Source: Candidatus Desulfovibrio intestinavium (GTDB taxonomy: Bacteria > Desulfobacterota > Desulfovibrionia > Desulfovibrionales > Desulfovibrionaceae). From it: a stretch of DNA of 64,000 bases. Made by a program: the position numbers and the translations under genes. The notes under the pieces were generated by a model. That model saw only the letters and a program-made list of their open reading frames with translations. It searched no databases and was not told where the DNA came from. How positions within the stretch are numbered: position 1 is the first letter of the stretch; every line of letters begins with the position of its first letter. Below, piece after piece: positions 25,477-33,860 of this stretch. The stretch is taken from NCBI GenBank assembly GCA_019118345.1, contig DWZD01000019.1, positions 1 through 64,000 of the forward strand, read 5' to 3'.

Positions 25477-26868
25477 ATGAACGTGGTTACCCGCTTCGCT
25501 CCCAGCCCTACCGGGCACCTGCATATCGGCGGCGCGCGCACCGCCATTTTCTGCTGGCTGCTGGCCCGCCATTACGGCGGTCAATTCCATCTGCGCATCG
25601 AAGACACCGACCTTTTGCGCTCCAAACAGGAATATACGGATTCCATCCTTGCCTCCATGCGCTGGCTGGGGCTGGACTGGGATGGGCCCCTCAATTACCA
25701 GACCCAGCGCACGGCTCTCTACAACGAGTATGTGGACAGGCTGCTGGCCAGCGGACACGCCTACTGGTGTTCCTGCACGCCCGAAGAGGTGGAGGCCATG
25801 CGCGAAAAGGCCCGCGCCCAGGGCCTCAAGCCCCGTTACAACGGCTGCTGCCGCGAACGCAACCTCGGCCCCGGCGAAGGGCGTTGCGTGCGCCTCAAGG
25901 CTCCGCTGGCAGGCAAGGTGGTCTTTGACGATCTCGTCAAGGGCACCATTGCCGTGGATGTGAGCGAGCTGGACGACATGGTCATCCGGCGCGCCGACGG
26001 CATGCCCACCTACAACATGGCCGTGGTGGTGGACGATCACGAAATGGGCATCACCCACGTCATCCGCGGCGACGACCATGTGTCCAACACTCCGCGCCAG
26101 ATTCTCATTTACGAGGCCCTCGGCCTGCCCGTGCCCCGTTTCGGTCATGTGCCCATGATTCTCGGCCCCGACCGCCAGAAACTTTCCAAGCGCCACGGCG
26201 CGCGGGCCGTCATCGAATACCAGAACGACGGCCTCCTGCCGCAGGCCCTGGTCAACTATCTTGTCCGTCTGGGCTGGTCGCACGGCGATCAGGAAATCTT
26301 CAGCCGCGAGGAACTGATCGCATACTTTGACGGCAGCAATCTCAATCCCGCTGCCGCCGCCTTTGATCCGGCCAAGCTGGAATGGTGCAATGCCCACTTC
26401 ATGCGCGAGCTGCCCCTGACCGAACTGGCCGGTCTGGTCAAACCCTTTGCCGAACAGGCAGGCTATGACATGGCCGCGTTGGACGCTTCCCGCCTCGAAG
26501 CTCTTTGCCACATGTTCCGCGAGCGCGCCGCCAACCTCAAGGCGCTGGCGGAAAATTTCGCGCCCTTGCTGACCCCGGCGGCCGCCCTGGCCTATGACGA
26601 AAAGGCGACGGCCAAGAACTTCAGCGAGACCGGCAAGCGGCACCTTGCCGCCCTCGGCCCGGTTTTTGCCGCCACGGATTTCTCGCAGGCCGCGCTGGAA
26701 GCCGCCCTGCAGGGCTATGTGGAAGGCAACGGCCTCAAGTTCAAGGATGTGGCCCCGGCCCTGCGCACCGCGCTCATGGGCTTCATGGGCGGCCCGCATC
26801 TGCCGGAAATCATGGCCTTCCTCGGCCGGGACGAAACCCTGGCCCGCCTCGCACGGGCCGCCGCCTGA
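25477..26868 (+). CDS. gltX: Glutamate--tRNA ligase
   Basis: A 463-aa class I aminoacyl-tRNA synthetase that charges tRNA-Glu. FAPSPTGHLHIGGART holds the HIGH-type motif (HIGG, residues 16-19). HLRIEDTD, GDDHVSNTPRQI and the KMSKS-type motif KLSKRHG (with the DRQ before it) complete the active site. The C-terminal helical anticodon-binding domain follows (NLKALAENFAPLL). The length is usual. GAGGA lies 8 bases before the ATG. No gene is seen in the 271 bp between it and argB; that region must hold divergent promoters, but none is clear. Confidence 0.97.
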   Translation: MNVVTRFAPSPTGHLHIGGARTAIFCWLLARHYGGQFHLRIEDTDLLRSKQEYTDSILASMRWLGLDWDGPLNYQTQRTALYNEYVDRLLASGHAYWCSCTPEEVEAMREKARAQGLKPRYNGCCRERNLGPGEGRCVRLKAPLAGKVVFDDLVKGTIAVDVSELDDMVIRRADGMPTYNMAVVVDDHEMGITHVIRGDDHVSNTPRQILIYEALGLPVPRFGHVPMILGPDRQKLSKRHGARAVIEYQNDGLLPQALVNYLVRLGWSHGDQEIFSREELIAYFDGSNLNPAAAAFDPAKLEWCNAHFMRELPLTELAGLVKPFAEQAGYDMAALDASRLEALCHMFRERAANLKALAENFAPLLTPAAALAYDEKATAKNFSETGKRHLAALGPVFAATDFSQAALEAALQGYVEGNGLKFKDVAPALRTALMGFMGGPHLPEIMAFLGRDETLARLARAAA

Positions 26869-26906
26869 TGCCCGGCGGCCCTGAGCCGTATTCCGTCTTT
26901 GCGCAC

Positions 26907-26934
26907 GGCCCGTTGCCTTGGCAACGGGCCTTTT
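26907..26934 (+). terminator. gltX terminator
   Basis: GGCCCGTTG pairs with CAACGGGCC with a short loop, followed by TTTT. Confidence 0.85.
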
Positions 26935-26946
26935 GTCTGTCCGGCG

Positions 26947-26982
26947 GCAAAAGGCGGCCCGCCCCGCACGGGGAAGGCCGCC
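26947..26982 (-). terminator. Terminator of the nhaC end of the flagellar block
   Basis: On the minus strand GGCGGCC pairs with GGCCGCC around an inner GC-rich hairpin, followed by TTTTG. It lies 26 bp past the nhaC stop. Confidence 0.6.
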
Positions 26983-27008
26983 TCAGCTGAACGGAAGAAC
27001 CCGCGTCC

Positions 27009-28559
27009 TCAGGCAATCGTTTGCCGATCGCCGTGGGTGCGCAGCACCAGCATGGTGACAATCATGACCAGCAGTCCGGCCCCCAGACTGGGCAGGAGCG
27101 CGCCGCCGGTAAAGCCCGCCACCACATAGCCCACCAGACTGCTGCCCGCCACAATGAAGGCATAGGGCATCTGGGTGGACACATGCTCGATATGGGTGCA
27201 GGCCGCGCCGGCGCTGGACAGGATGGTGGTATCGGAAATGGGCGAGCAGTGATCGCCGAAGACGCTGCCCGCGAGGGTGGCCGACAGGCAGACCAGCACA
27301 AGGCTGGGGTCAACCTGCTGGGCCACGGGCACGACAATGGGAATCAGGATGCCAAAGGTGCCCCAGGCCGTACCGGTGGAAAAGCTCAGGAAACCGGCCA
27401 GAATGAAGATGATGGCCGGCAGAAGGCCGCCGGTCATGCCGCCGTCGGCCTCCACAAGGGTGCGCACATAGGCCGGGGTCTGCAGCAGATTCTGGCAGAC
27501 GCCGGAAATGGTCCAGGCCAGCACGAGAATGATGTTGGCGGGCATCATGGCCTTCATGCCCTGCACGGCTCCATCCATGAAGGTCTTGAGGGACATGCGC
27601 CCGAGGGCCACAAACTGGATGAAGGCAATGACCATAGCCCCGAAGGAGGCCAGCACCAGCGCCTTGGCCGCCGTGCAGTTGCCGAAGGCCCCGGCCAGCG
27701 TATGGTATTGGGGATCGTCCCCCCAATAGCCGCCGTTGTAGAGCAGGGCCAGCACCGCGAGGACGATGAGGCCGCCGATGGGCACGAGCATATCGGCCAG
27801 GTGCCCCTTGCCGCTGACTTCCGGCTGCTTGCGGGCCTCCTCCACTTCCTCCTCGGACGCGCCGACATGGCCCTCGAGGGCGCGCTGCTCGGCCTTGCGC
27901 ATGGGGCCGAAATCGAAACGGCCCAGACAGACCATGACCACCATGACCAGGGACAGCAGGGCATAGAAATTGTAGGGAATGGTGGCCACAAAAGCGGCAA
28001 AGTCGCTCTCGAAGGCCCCGGTGGCCTTGAGGTTGCTGCCCACGGCAGCGGCCCAGCTGGAGATGGGGGCAATGATGCAGATGGGCGCGGCAGTGGCGTC
28101 AATGATATAGGCCAGCTTGGCGCGCGAAATCCTGAAGCTGTCCGTCACCGGGCGCATGACCGTGCCCACGGTGAGGCAGTTGAAATAGTCGTCGATGAAG
28201 ATGAAGAGGCCGAGGCCGGACGTGGACAGCATGGCCGAGCGCCGGCTGGTGATGCGCCGGGTGGCCCATTTGCCGTAGGCCCGGGTGCCCCCGGCCATGG
28301 CAATGACATAGACCAGCGCGCCCAGCAGAGTGCAGAAGAGGATGATGTTGAAATCCAGCTTGCTGACCATGACGGCAAAGGCCGTTTCCACCGGTTTGAC
28401 CAGCAGCGGGCCGGAACCTGTGCCGATGGTGTGAATGACCGTTCCGCTGAGAATGCCGAGGAACAGGGAGGAAATGACTTCCTTGGTCAGCAGGGCCAGG
28501 GTAATGGCGACAATGGGCGGCAGCAGGGACAGCCAGCCTGCGGCTTCAAACGGCTCCAT
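27009..28559 (-). CDS. nhaC: Na+/H+ antiporter, NhaC family
   Basis: A 516-aa membrane protein with about 12 helices. FIDDYFNCLTVGTVMRPVTD, SWAAAVGSNL, FSTGTAWGTFGILIPIVVP and FGDHCSPISDTTILSSAGAACTHIEHVSTQMPYA are the conserved NhaC motifs. A long cytoplasmic loop (about 225-260, charged) splits the halves. It would exchange Na+ for H+; some relatives exchange malate and lactate. It begins 27 bp after a flagella-associated gene with GGAG upstream, so it is probably co-transcribed with fliL. Confidence 0.88.
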   Translation of the reverse strand: MEPFEAAGWLSLLPPIVAITLALLTKEVISSLFLGILSGTVIHTIGTGSGPLLVKPVETAFAVMVSKLDFNIILFCTLLGALVYVIAMAGGTRAYGKWATRRITSRRSAMLSTSGLGLFIFIDDYFNCLTVGTVMRPVTDSFRISRAKLAYIIDATAAPICIIAPISSWAAAVGSNLKATGAFESDFAAFVATIPYNFYALLSLVMVVMVCLGRFDFGPMRKAEQRALEGHVGASEEEVEEARKQPEVSGKGHLADMLVPIGGLIVLAVLALLYNGGYWGDDPQYHTLAGAFGNCTAAKALVLASFGAMVIAFIQFVALGRMSLKTFMDGAVQGMKAMMPANIILVLAWTISGVCQNLLQTPAYVRTLVEADGGMTGGLLPAIIFILAGFLSFSTGTAWGTFGILIPIVVPVAQQVDPSLVLVCLSATLAGSVFGDHCSPISDTTILSSAGAACTHIEHVSTQMPYAFIVAGSSLVGYVVAGFTGGALLPSLGAGLLVMIVTMLVLRTHGDRQTIA

Positions 28560-28586
28560 GACAACTCCGTGGGTTGGGGATGGGGA

Positions 28587-29009
28587 TCAGGAATTCTGGC
28601 TCAGGATCAGCTCGACCTCATCAACGCTGAGGCCGGCATTGCGGGCTATCTGCCGGGCCGAGAGGCCCTTGCGCTGCCCGTTGAGGATGAGTTCGCGCAA
28701 AAACTGCGGCGAACGGGTAATGCCTTCCGCCTGCTCCAGCAAACGGCGCAGGGTTTGCGCGCGCTGTTCGAGCTTTTCATCCAGATTGCGCAGTTCGGCC
28801 TGACGCTGGGCAAAGGTGGCCACGATTTCCTTCTCCAGACGGGCGTTCATTTCGATGCGGTTCAGCAAATCCTGCTGATTGCCCTGCAGGGTATTGAGCA
28901 GGCGCTCGGAATTTCGCAACCGCAGATAGAAAAAGAGGACGCCGCACAGGATGAGCAGCTCCATGACGGAAAACAGGATAATCAGTCCCAGCTGGAGATA
29001 GTCGTTCAT
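28587..29009 (-). CDS. Small membrane coiled-coil protein with C-terminal HTH-like segment
   Basis: A 140-aa protein with one N-terminal membrane helix (LGLIILFSVMELLILCGVLFFYL), a coiled coil of about 60 residues (NSERLLNTLQGNQQDLLNRIE ... LDEKLEQRAQTLRRLLEQ), and a C-terminal helix-turn-helix-like stretch (GLSARQIARNAGLSVDEVELIL). This plan is shared by DUF2802/SwrB-like proteins found beside flagellar genes; whether it is one of them would need a profile search. The start overlaps the previous gene by 4 bp, so translation is coupled. Confidence 0.7.
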   Translation of the reverse strand: MNDYLQLGLIILFSVMELLILCGVLFFYLRLRNSERLLNTLQGNQQDLLNRIEMNARLEKEIVATFAQRQAELRNLDEKLEQRAQTLRRLLEQAEGITRSPQFLRELILNGQRKGLSARQIARNAGLSVDEVELILSQNS

Positions 29010-29338
29010 ACACGTACATTGAGCAGGTTTCCCACCAGCGGCGAGCCGGAGGGGCGGGGTTCCTCTTCCTCTTGCGGCACAAGCGGCGGCCTGCGCCGTC
29101 TGCGGCTGCCGAATTGTGCGCCCGACTGTCCCTGATCGTGGGCATCAGTATTGATGGCGCTGCCCTCGGTCTTGGGTTCGCTTTTTTCGACCAGCTGCAA
29201 CTGCTGCTTGGCCATTTCGGTGGCAAGCGCCTGCGACATGGCCAGCGCAGCCTGCGGCGCGTTGGTTGTGGCAGAAACCAACGGCGCGGCAAGCCCGGTC
29301 TGGGCATACAGCACGGCCATGGTGGATTGGATGCTCAC
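29006..29338 (-). CDS. Small hypothetical protein in the flagellar block
   Basis: A 110-aa protein with a GTG start at 29338, where GGAGGGG lies 5-6 bases upstream. The N-terminal half is Ala/Gln-rich and helical (AALAMSQALATEMAKQQLQLVEK). The C-terminal half is polar with a RRRRRPP patch and an acidic EEEE run. No signal peptide or membrane segment is seen. The family is not recognised. It is coupled to the coiled-coil gene downstream and lies between fliL and nhaC. The 250-bp gap before it (29339-29590) shows no gene and no clear promoter. Confidence 0.6.
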   Translation of the reverse strand: MSIQSTMAVLYAQTGLAAPLVSATTNAPQAALAMSQALATEMAKQQLQLVEKSEPKTEGSAINTDAHDQGQSGAQFGSRRRRRPPLVPQEEEEPRPSGSPLVGNLLNVRV

Positions 29339-29590
29339 CGGTTCCCCTCCCGGACAAGGCTTCCGTCCCGTTTGTCTGTGACAATGATCTGGCATGCGAC
29401 ATGGGAGCGATGGCGCCGGAAGGCCTTTCGCCGTCCTCGCTGGCGAAGCGCCGCAGGATTGGCTGCGCCGCGACCGCTCCGCCCGTGCCGCCCCGGTGAA
29501 GGCCCGTCAGGCCGCCCCGGGCCGTGCATGGCCCCCAGTCTGTCTCCTCATATTCCCCGCGTAAAGGTTTTTTACATCCGCCCCGGGGCA

Positions 29591-30229
29591 TCAGTGCCCC
29601 AGATAGCTCTCCACCAGCACATCTTCAATCTGTCCGTGGATCAGATAGCTGTTCACCACGGAGGTCAAGTCCTTCTTGATGGTTTCCCGGTTGGTCGCCG
29701 CAAGCAGGAAATCCAGCGTCTTGTTGCGCAGATAGTAGTACATGGCATCGCGCACGGTCATCAGCTGCTGTTCGATTTCGGTATTGATGATTTCCTTCTT
29801 GGCAATGGTGGAAAAACGGCAGACCAGGAACGTCATATTGCCCGCATCATCCCGGACAGGCACCCAGAAGGGTTCCAGCTCATAGACAAAATCCTTGTCC
29901 GCTGCCGGAATCTCCGGCGGCTTGACCACGATGACCTCGGGCTTGGGCGGCTCCACCGGCGGCGGCGGCACGCGAAAAACAAACCACCAGACAGCCGCGG
30001 CCACCGCAATGAGCGCGGCAATGCCGCCGATGACAAGTTTTTTCCTGCTTCGGGGTTCTTCCTGCACCACGGCGGGAGCGGTGGTTGTCCGCTCCACCGG
30101 CGGCAGGGGCTTTTCTTCCGGTTCGCGCAAAAATGGCGCATCATCCAGATCCAGCTCGACCTTGCCGCCCCCGGACGGAGCGACTTCCACCTGGAGATCG
30201 TCCTTTTCCTTTACCTTGTCGTCCGCCAC
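29591..30229 (-). CDS. fliL: Flagellar basal-body protein FliL
   Basis: A 212-aa protein: an acidic cytoplasmic N-terminus of about 60 residues, one membrane helix (KKLVIGGIAALIAVAAAVWWFVF), a Pro-rich linker and a periplasmic FliL domain. The domain starts YELEPFWVPVRDDAGNMTFLVCRFS and continues to MYYYLRNKTLDFLL and DLTSVVNSYLIHGQIEDVLVESYLGH, the last matching the conserved FliL C-terminus. FliL supports the stator around the motor. The start is GTG at 30229 with GGAGG 5 bases upstream. The N-terminal extension is longer than in E. coli FliL. Confidence 0.85.
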   Translation of the reverse strand: MADDKVKEKDDLQVEVAPSGGGKVELDLDDAPFLREPEEKPLPPVERTTTAPAVVQEEPRSRKKLVIGGIAALIAVAAAVWWFVFRVPPPPVEPPKPEVIVVKPPEIPAADKDFVYELEPFWVPVRDDAGNMTFLVCRFSTIAKKEIINTEIEQQLMTVRDAMYYYLRNKTLDFLLAATNRETIKKDLTSVVNSYLIHGQIEDVLVESYLGH

Positions 30230-30355
30230 GACATCCTCCGGGCCAAAAGGCTGCGCGCGCTCCGCCCCCGGCAGGGAGAAGCGGCGCAGAAAAAAGAGGG
30301 CAACGACAGGTCATGCCCGCCGCTGCCCCGGAACATGCAGGCCAGAACGGAGAGC

Positions 30356-30736
30356 CTACGCAAAAATTTTGTCAATCTTCTGTTTCATGGTATCGGCGGT
30401 GAACGGTTTGACGATGTAGTTGTTCACCTTGGCCTGCACCGCTTCAATGATGTTTTCCTGCTGGGCTTCGGCCGTGACCATGAGGAAGGGAATGTTGGCA
30501 AACTGCTCACTGGCGCGCACCTTGCGCAGCAGATCGATCCCGGTCATATGGGGCATGTTCCAGTCGGAAACGATAAAATCGATTTTTTCGCGGTTCAGCA
30601 CATCCCAGGCCGTGGTGCCGTCATCGGCCTCCACCACGTTGTTGAAACCGATCTGGCGCAGGATATTGCGAACAATGCGACGCATGGTGGAAAAATCATC
30701 CACGATGAGAACGCGCATATTGGTATCATAGCTCAT
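30356..30736 (-). CDS. cheY: CheY-type response regulator
   Basis: A stand-alone 126-aa receiver domain: acidic pair D13-D14, phospho-acceptor D58 (in DFIVSDWNMP), T88 and K110 (in NYIVKPF). There is no output domain. It is very close to E. coli CheY in its alpha-4/beta-5 face, so it would bind the FliM switch and set motor direction. The ATG at 30736 is preferred because GGAGG lies 8 bases before it; an ATG at 30742 overlaps that site. It lies between fliA and fliL in the flagellar block. Confidence 0.93.
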   Translation of the reverse strand: MSYDTNMRVLIVDDFSTMRRIVRNILRQIGFNNVVEADDGTTAWDVLNREKIDFIVSDWNMPHMTGIDLLRKVRASEQFANIPFLMVTAEAQQENIIEAVQAKVNNYIVKPFTADTMKQKIDKIFA

Positions 30737-30806
30737 GACCATCTCCTCCCTTGCGTTTGCCCCAACGGCAAAAAGGCATCAAAAAATACTCCCCACCCGC
30801 ATTGCC

Positions 30807-31589
30807 TCAGGGTGCGGAGGAGTCCCCGTACTGACTGAGAAATTCCTTGCGCAGGCGATTGAGGGCCTGGGAATGCAACTGCGAAACGCGACCCTCGGTA
30901 ATGCCCATTACCTCGGCCGTTTCCCGCATATTGAGTTCATCCGTGTAATAGAGTGACAATACCAGCTTTTCACGAGGTGTCAAACGCTCAATGAGCGGGG
31001 CCACCCGCTCGATCATTTCCTGACGGGCCGTGGAGGAAAAGGGCTGGCCGCCGTTATCGCCCCCTTCGCCGGAAATCGTGTCCTGAATGGCGTCCAGCGA
31101 CAGCCAGAGTTGGCTTTGCAGGGCCTCCAGCCCCTGCCGCACGTCGCGCAGCTCCAGACCGGTCAGCTCGTGCAGCTCTTCTTCCGTGGGCTGGCGTCCC
31201 TCCTCGAATTCCACCTTGCGCATGGCCTCGTCAAGCAGGCGAATGCGCTGCCTGAGCGAACGCGGAAACCAGTCCAGACGCCGCAATTCATCCAGCATGG
31301 CGCCCCGGATGCGGGTTTCGGCATAGGTCTCGAAGCGGATGCCGAGCTGCGGGCGGAACTTGCCCAGGGCCTCCATGAGGCCCAGCGTGCCGGCGCTGAT
31401 CATTTCGTTCAGTTCCACGCTGCGCGGCAGTTTGACCTTGAGCCTGAGGGCCAGAAAACGGATCTTGGGCGCATAATGCCGCACCACGGCCTCCTGCTCC
31501 GCCGGGGAGAAGTCCTCCCAGGCGGTGAGGCCGGTTTCGAGAGCCTCCCAGGGGGCCAGCTCGTGTGCACGTGCGCTTTCGCTCGTCAT
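30807..31589 (-). CDS. fliA: RNA polymerase sigma factor for flagellar genes (sigma-28)
   Basis: A 260-aa sigma-70-family factor without region 1. Region 2 reads VELNEMISAGTLGLMEALGKFRP, then FETYAETRIRGAMLDELRRLDWFPRS, the FliA/WhiG signature. Region 4 reads LTPREKLVLSLYYTDELNMRETAEVMGITEGRVSQLHSQAL. FliA directs transcription of late flagellar and chemotaxis genes. It starts 53 bp after flhG. No anti-sigma FlgM gene is seen in the window. Confidence 0.96.
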   Translation of the reverse strand: MTSESARAHELAPWEALETGLTAWEDFSPAEQEAVVRHYAPKIRFLALRLKVKLPRSVELNEMISAGTLGLMEALGKFRPQLGIRFETYAETRIRGAMLDELRRLDWFPRSLRQRIRLLDEAMRKVEFEEGRQPTEEELHELTGLELRDVRQGLEALQSQLWLSLDAIQDTISGEGGDNGGQPFSSTARQEMIERVAPLIERLTPREKLVLSLYYTDELNMRETAEVMGITEGRVSQLHSQALNRLRKEFLSQYGDSSAP

Positions 31590-31642
31590 TCCCGTCCCTT
31601 GCCTCCGTCAGACTCCCATATGCTTCCGGGCCGCTTGCCGGC

Positions 31643-32455
31643 TCAGGCGAACAGCAGCTTTTTCCAGAAGAACTTGATGTTGCCGTCAAGCTGGTGGGGC
31701 ACCTCCCACTGGCTGATGGTGTCGGCAAGCTGGTCAATGGCCTGCGCGGCCGGACTTTCCGGCAGGGCGGCACACAGGGGTTTCTGGGCCAGTACGGCTT
31801 TGCGCAGGGAGGCATCGCGCGGGACAAATCCGGCAAAATCCAGCGAAACGCCGCTCAGGAAGGTGTCGCAGGCCTGATGCAGGCGGGCAAAGAATTCCTT
31901 GGCCATCTTGAGATCCGCGGCCATGTTGACGCAGACCTTGAAATGCTCCACCCCGTGCGTGAGCTTGAGCACCTTGATCAGGGCATAGGCGTCCGTCAGC
32001 GAGGTCGGTTCGGGCGTCAGCAGCACCAGGCGTTCCTGCGCCGCCAGATTGAAATACAGCACATTGTCGTTGATGCCCGCGCCGGTATCAATAATGAGGT
32101 AATCCACCTCGTCCTCGAGATCGTCCACGGCTTCCAGCAGCTCCAGCTTCTGACCGCTGGACAGGCTGAGCATGTCGCTCATGCCCGACGAGGCGGGCAG
32201 AATGGAAAAGCCGTAGGGCGTGGGATAGAGAATCTCCCGCAGACTGACGCCGTCATGAAACAGATGAAAAAGATTTTTGGCCGGCGTAAGCCCCAGCAGC
32301 ACATCGACGTTGGCCAGCCCGAGGTCGGCATCAATCAGAACGACTTTCTTGTTCTTCCGCGCAAGACACATGGCCAGGTTGACGGAAAGGTTCGTCTTGC
32401 CCACGCCACCCTTGCCGGATGTTACGGAAAATACGAGGGGGAAATCGCCGCTCAT
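31643..32455 (-). CDS. flhG: MinD-like ATPase regulating flagellar number (FlhG/FleN)
   Basis: A 270-aa ParA/MinD-class ATPase with the deviant Walker A SVTSGKGGVGKTNLSVNLA, VVLIDADLGLANVDVLLG and VDYLIIDTGAGI (Walker B-like). The C-terminal NIKFFWKKLLFA replaces the MinD amphipathic helix. FlhG partners with FlhF to set the number and place of polar flagella. Its ATG overlaps the flhF stop by 4 bp. Confidence 0.93.
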   Translation of the reverse strand: MSGDFPLVFSVTSGKGGVGKTNLSVNLAMCLARKNKKVVLIDADLGLANVDVLLGLTPAKNLFHLFHDGVSLREILYPTPYGFSILPASSGMSDMLSLSSGQKLELLEAVDDLEDEVDYLIIDTGAGINDNVLYFNLAAQERLVLLTPEPTSLTDAYALIKVLKLTHGVEHFKVCVNMAADLKMAKEFFARLHQACDTFLSGVSLDFAGFVPRDASLRKAVLAQKPLCAALPESPAAQAIDQLADTISQWEVPHQLDGNIKFFWKKLLFA

Positions 32456-33555
32456 GCTCTTGCTCCAGACGGGGATACTGCGGTATTGCCCCCGGCAAGC
32501 TCGCCGGGGAGCTGTCGTTTGAATATCAGCCGCCAGATCAGCGGCTCCGTTGCGGGCACCATGCTTTTCTTGAGTTCCGCGCCGCAGGACAGGCCGGACA
32601 CCGGCAGGTTCGTGGCACGGGCCACGTTGACGATGCCCCCGTAACAGGCGGCCTCGTCCAGATGCGTCCAGATGAGGCTTGCCGCACCGTCAGGCGCATA
32701 GGTGCTCAAAAATTGATCCATCTGCACCCCGCCCCACAGGGGCGTCAGCGTCAGGTGCGAGGCGCAATCCAGCTTGCCCAGCCCCATTTGCGTCCGCCAG
32801 TCCCGCAAGGTGCAGGCGCGCGACATGCCCGGCGTGTCGATGAAGACGATGGCCGCCTCACGGCAGGCGCGCAGGGCCTTTTCCATGCCGGAGGCGTCCG
32901 AGGCTTCCAGATAGAGGAAGTCGGAAAGTTCGGCCCAGTGCCGCAGCACAAGCCGCCCGTTGCCGCGCAGGCAATCGGCATTGATGAAGGCAATGCGTGC
33001 TTCCGGCTCCCACTGCTTCCATTGCAGGGCGTAGCGCAGGGCCGCCGTGGTCTTGCCGCTGCCGTAGGGGCCGGCCAGCAGGTGCCAGCGTTGCGGCCAG
33101 TTGCCCGCGCTCCAGCCGCGCACGGGCACCATGTCGCAGAGGCATTCCAGCACCGAACTGCCGGGCTGGGCCAGCAGATGCTTGTAGAGATCCACGGCCA
33201 CCGAATCGGATACGCCCTCCCGCTGCAGATATTCCAGCGCCACGCGCTGGCGCGGCGTCAGGCGCTCCATCTGGATGGCAGGCTTCATCAGGGCAAACAG
33301 CTGCTCCTTGATCTGCAGCCAGTCCTTGTGCCATTCGCTCCAGCCGCTGGGCATCATGCCTTCGCCCGGCCCGCCGCTCACGGGCTGCTGCGCACTGATG
33401 GGATTGCGGTCGATGCCCGCCGTGATCTCGTGACAGATCTCTCCATTTTTCTTGAAGGTGCGATTGCCGATGATGACAGCCTCAGGCCCCATTTCCGCCT
33501 TGATGCGGGCCAGGATTTCCTGAGAGCTGGCACCCGTGAATGTTTTTACTTGCAT
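32452..33555 (-). CDS. flhF: SRP-type GTPase FlhF
   Basis: A 367-aa protein. The N-terminus MQVKTFTGASSQEILARIKAEMGPEAVIIGNRTFKKNG is the FlhF B-domain start. The GTPase part has the P-loop LLAGPYGSGKTTAALRYA, FINADCLRGNG, VFIDTPGMSR and WTHLDEAACYGGIVN in place of the usual TKLDE. The usual G1 GPTGVGKTT is altered to GPYGSGKTT and the linker is short. FlhF places the flagellum at the pole. The ATG at 33555 has AAGGA 8 bases upstream. Confidence 0.9.
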   Translation of the reverse strand: MQVKTFTGASSQEILARIKAEMGPEAVIIGNRTFKKNGEICHEITAGIDRNPISAQQPVSGGPGEGMMPSGWSEWHKDWLQIKEQLFALMKPAIQMERLTPRQRVALEYLQREGVSDSVAVDLYKHLLAQPGSSVLECLCDMVPVRGWSAGNWPQRWHLLAGPYGSGKTTAALRYALQWKQWEPEARIAFINADCLRGNGRLVLRHWAELSDFLYLEASDASGMEKALRACREAAIVFIDTPGMSRACTLRDWRTQMGLGKLDCASHLTLTPLWGGVQMDQFLSTYAPDGAASLIWTHLDEAACYGGIVNVARATNLPVSGLSCGAELKKSMVPATEPLIWRLIFKRQLPGELAGGNTAVSPSGARA

Positions 33556-33860
33556 GCACGCATCCTTGGAACATCTGGCCCGCAACAGGCCGCGGGCGAT
33601 CCCTTCGCCCGGCCCTGCCGCCCGGCCTCATCGCTCCGGCGCTTCCGGCGGCGGATTTTCTCACCCGCCTGACGGCACCGTGCGACAGCCGCCATGACGG
33701 CTTCTCTCAGGGGCATGCACCCACGCCCCTCATGCTCTGCCGGCGCTCCCCCCCGGGCGGCACGGCATATCCAGAAAGAAATAGAGAGTTGCGCCCGAAA
33801 TGTCCAGACCCCTGCCGGTCTTTCCCCGCGTCAGTCTCCTGACGCTTCCGCCCGGCGGGC
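33556..33860. other. Intergenic region between flhA and flhF
   Basis: 305 bp with no credible gene, no hairpin with a T-run and no promoter that I can defend. flhF may be transcribed from a promoter here or by read-through from flhA. Confidence 0.5.

Noticed and set aside
26941-27008. Small gene between gltX and nhaC
   Set aside because: The stretch is fully occupied by two convergent terminators.
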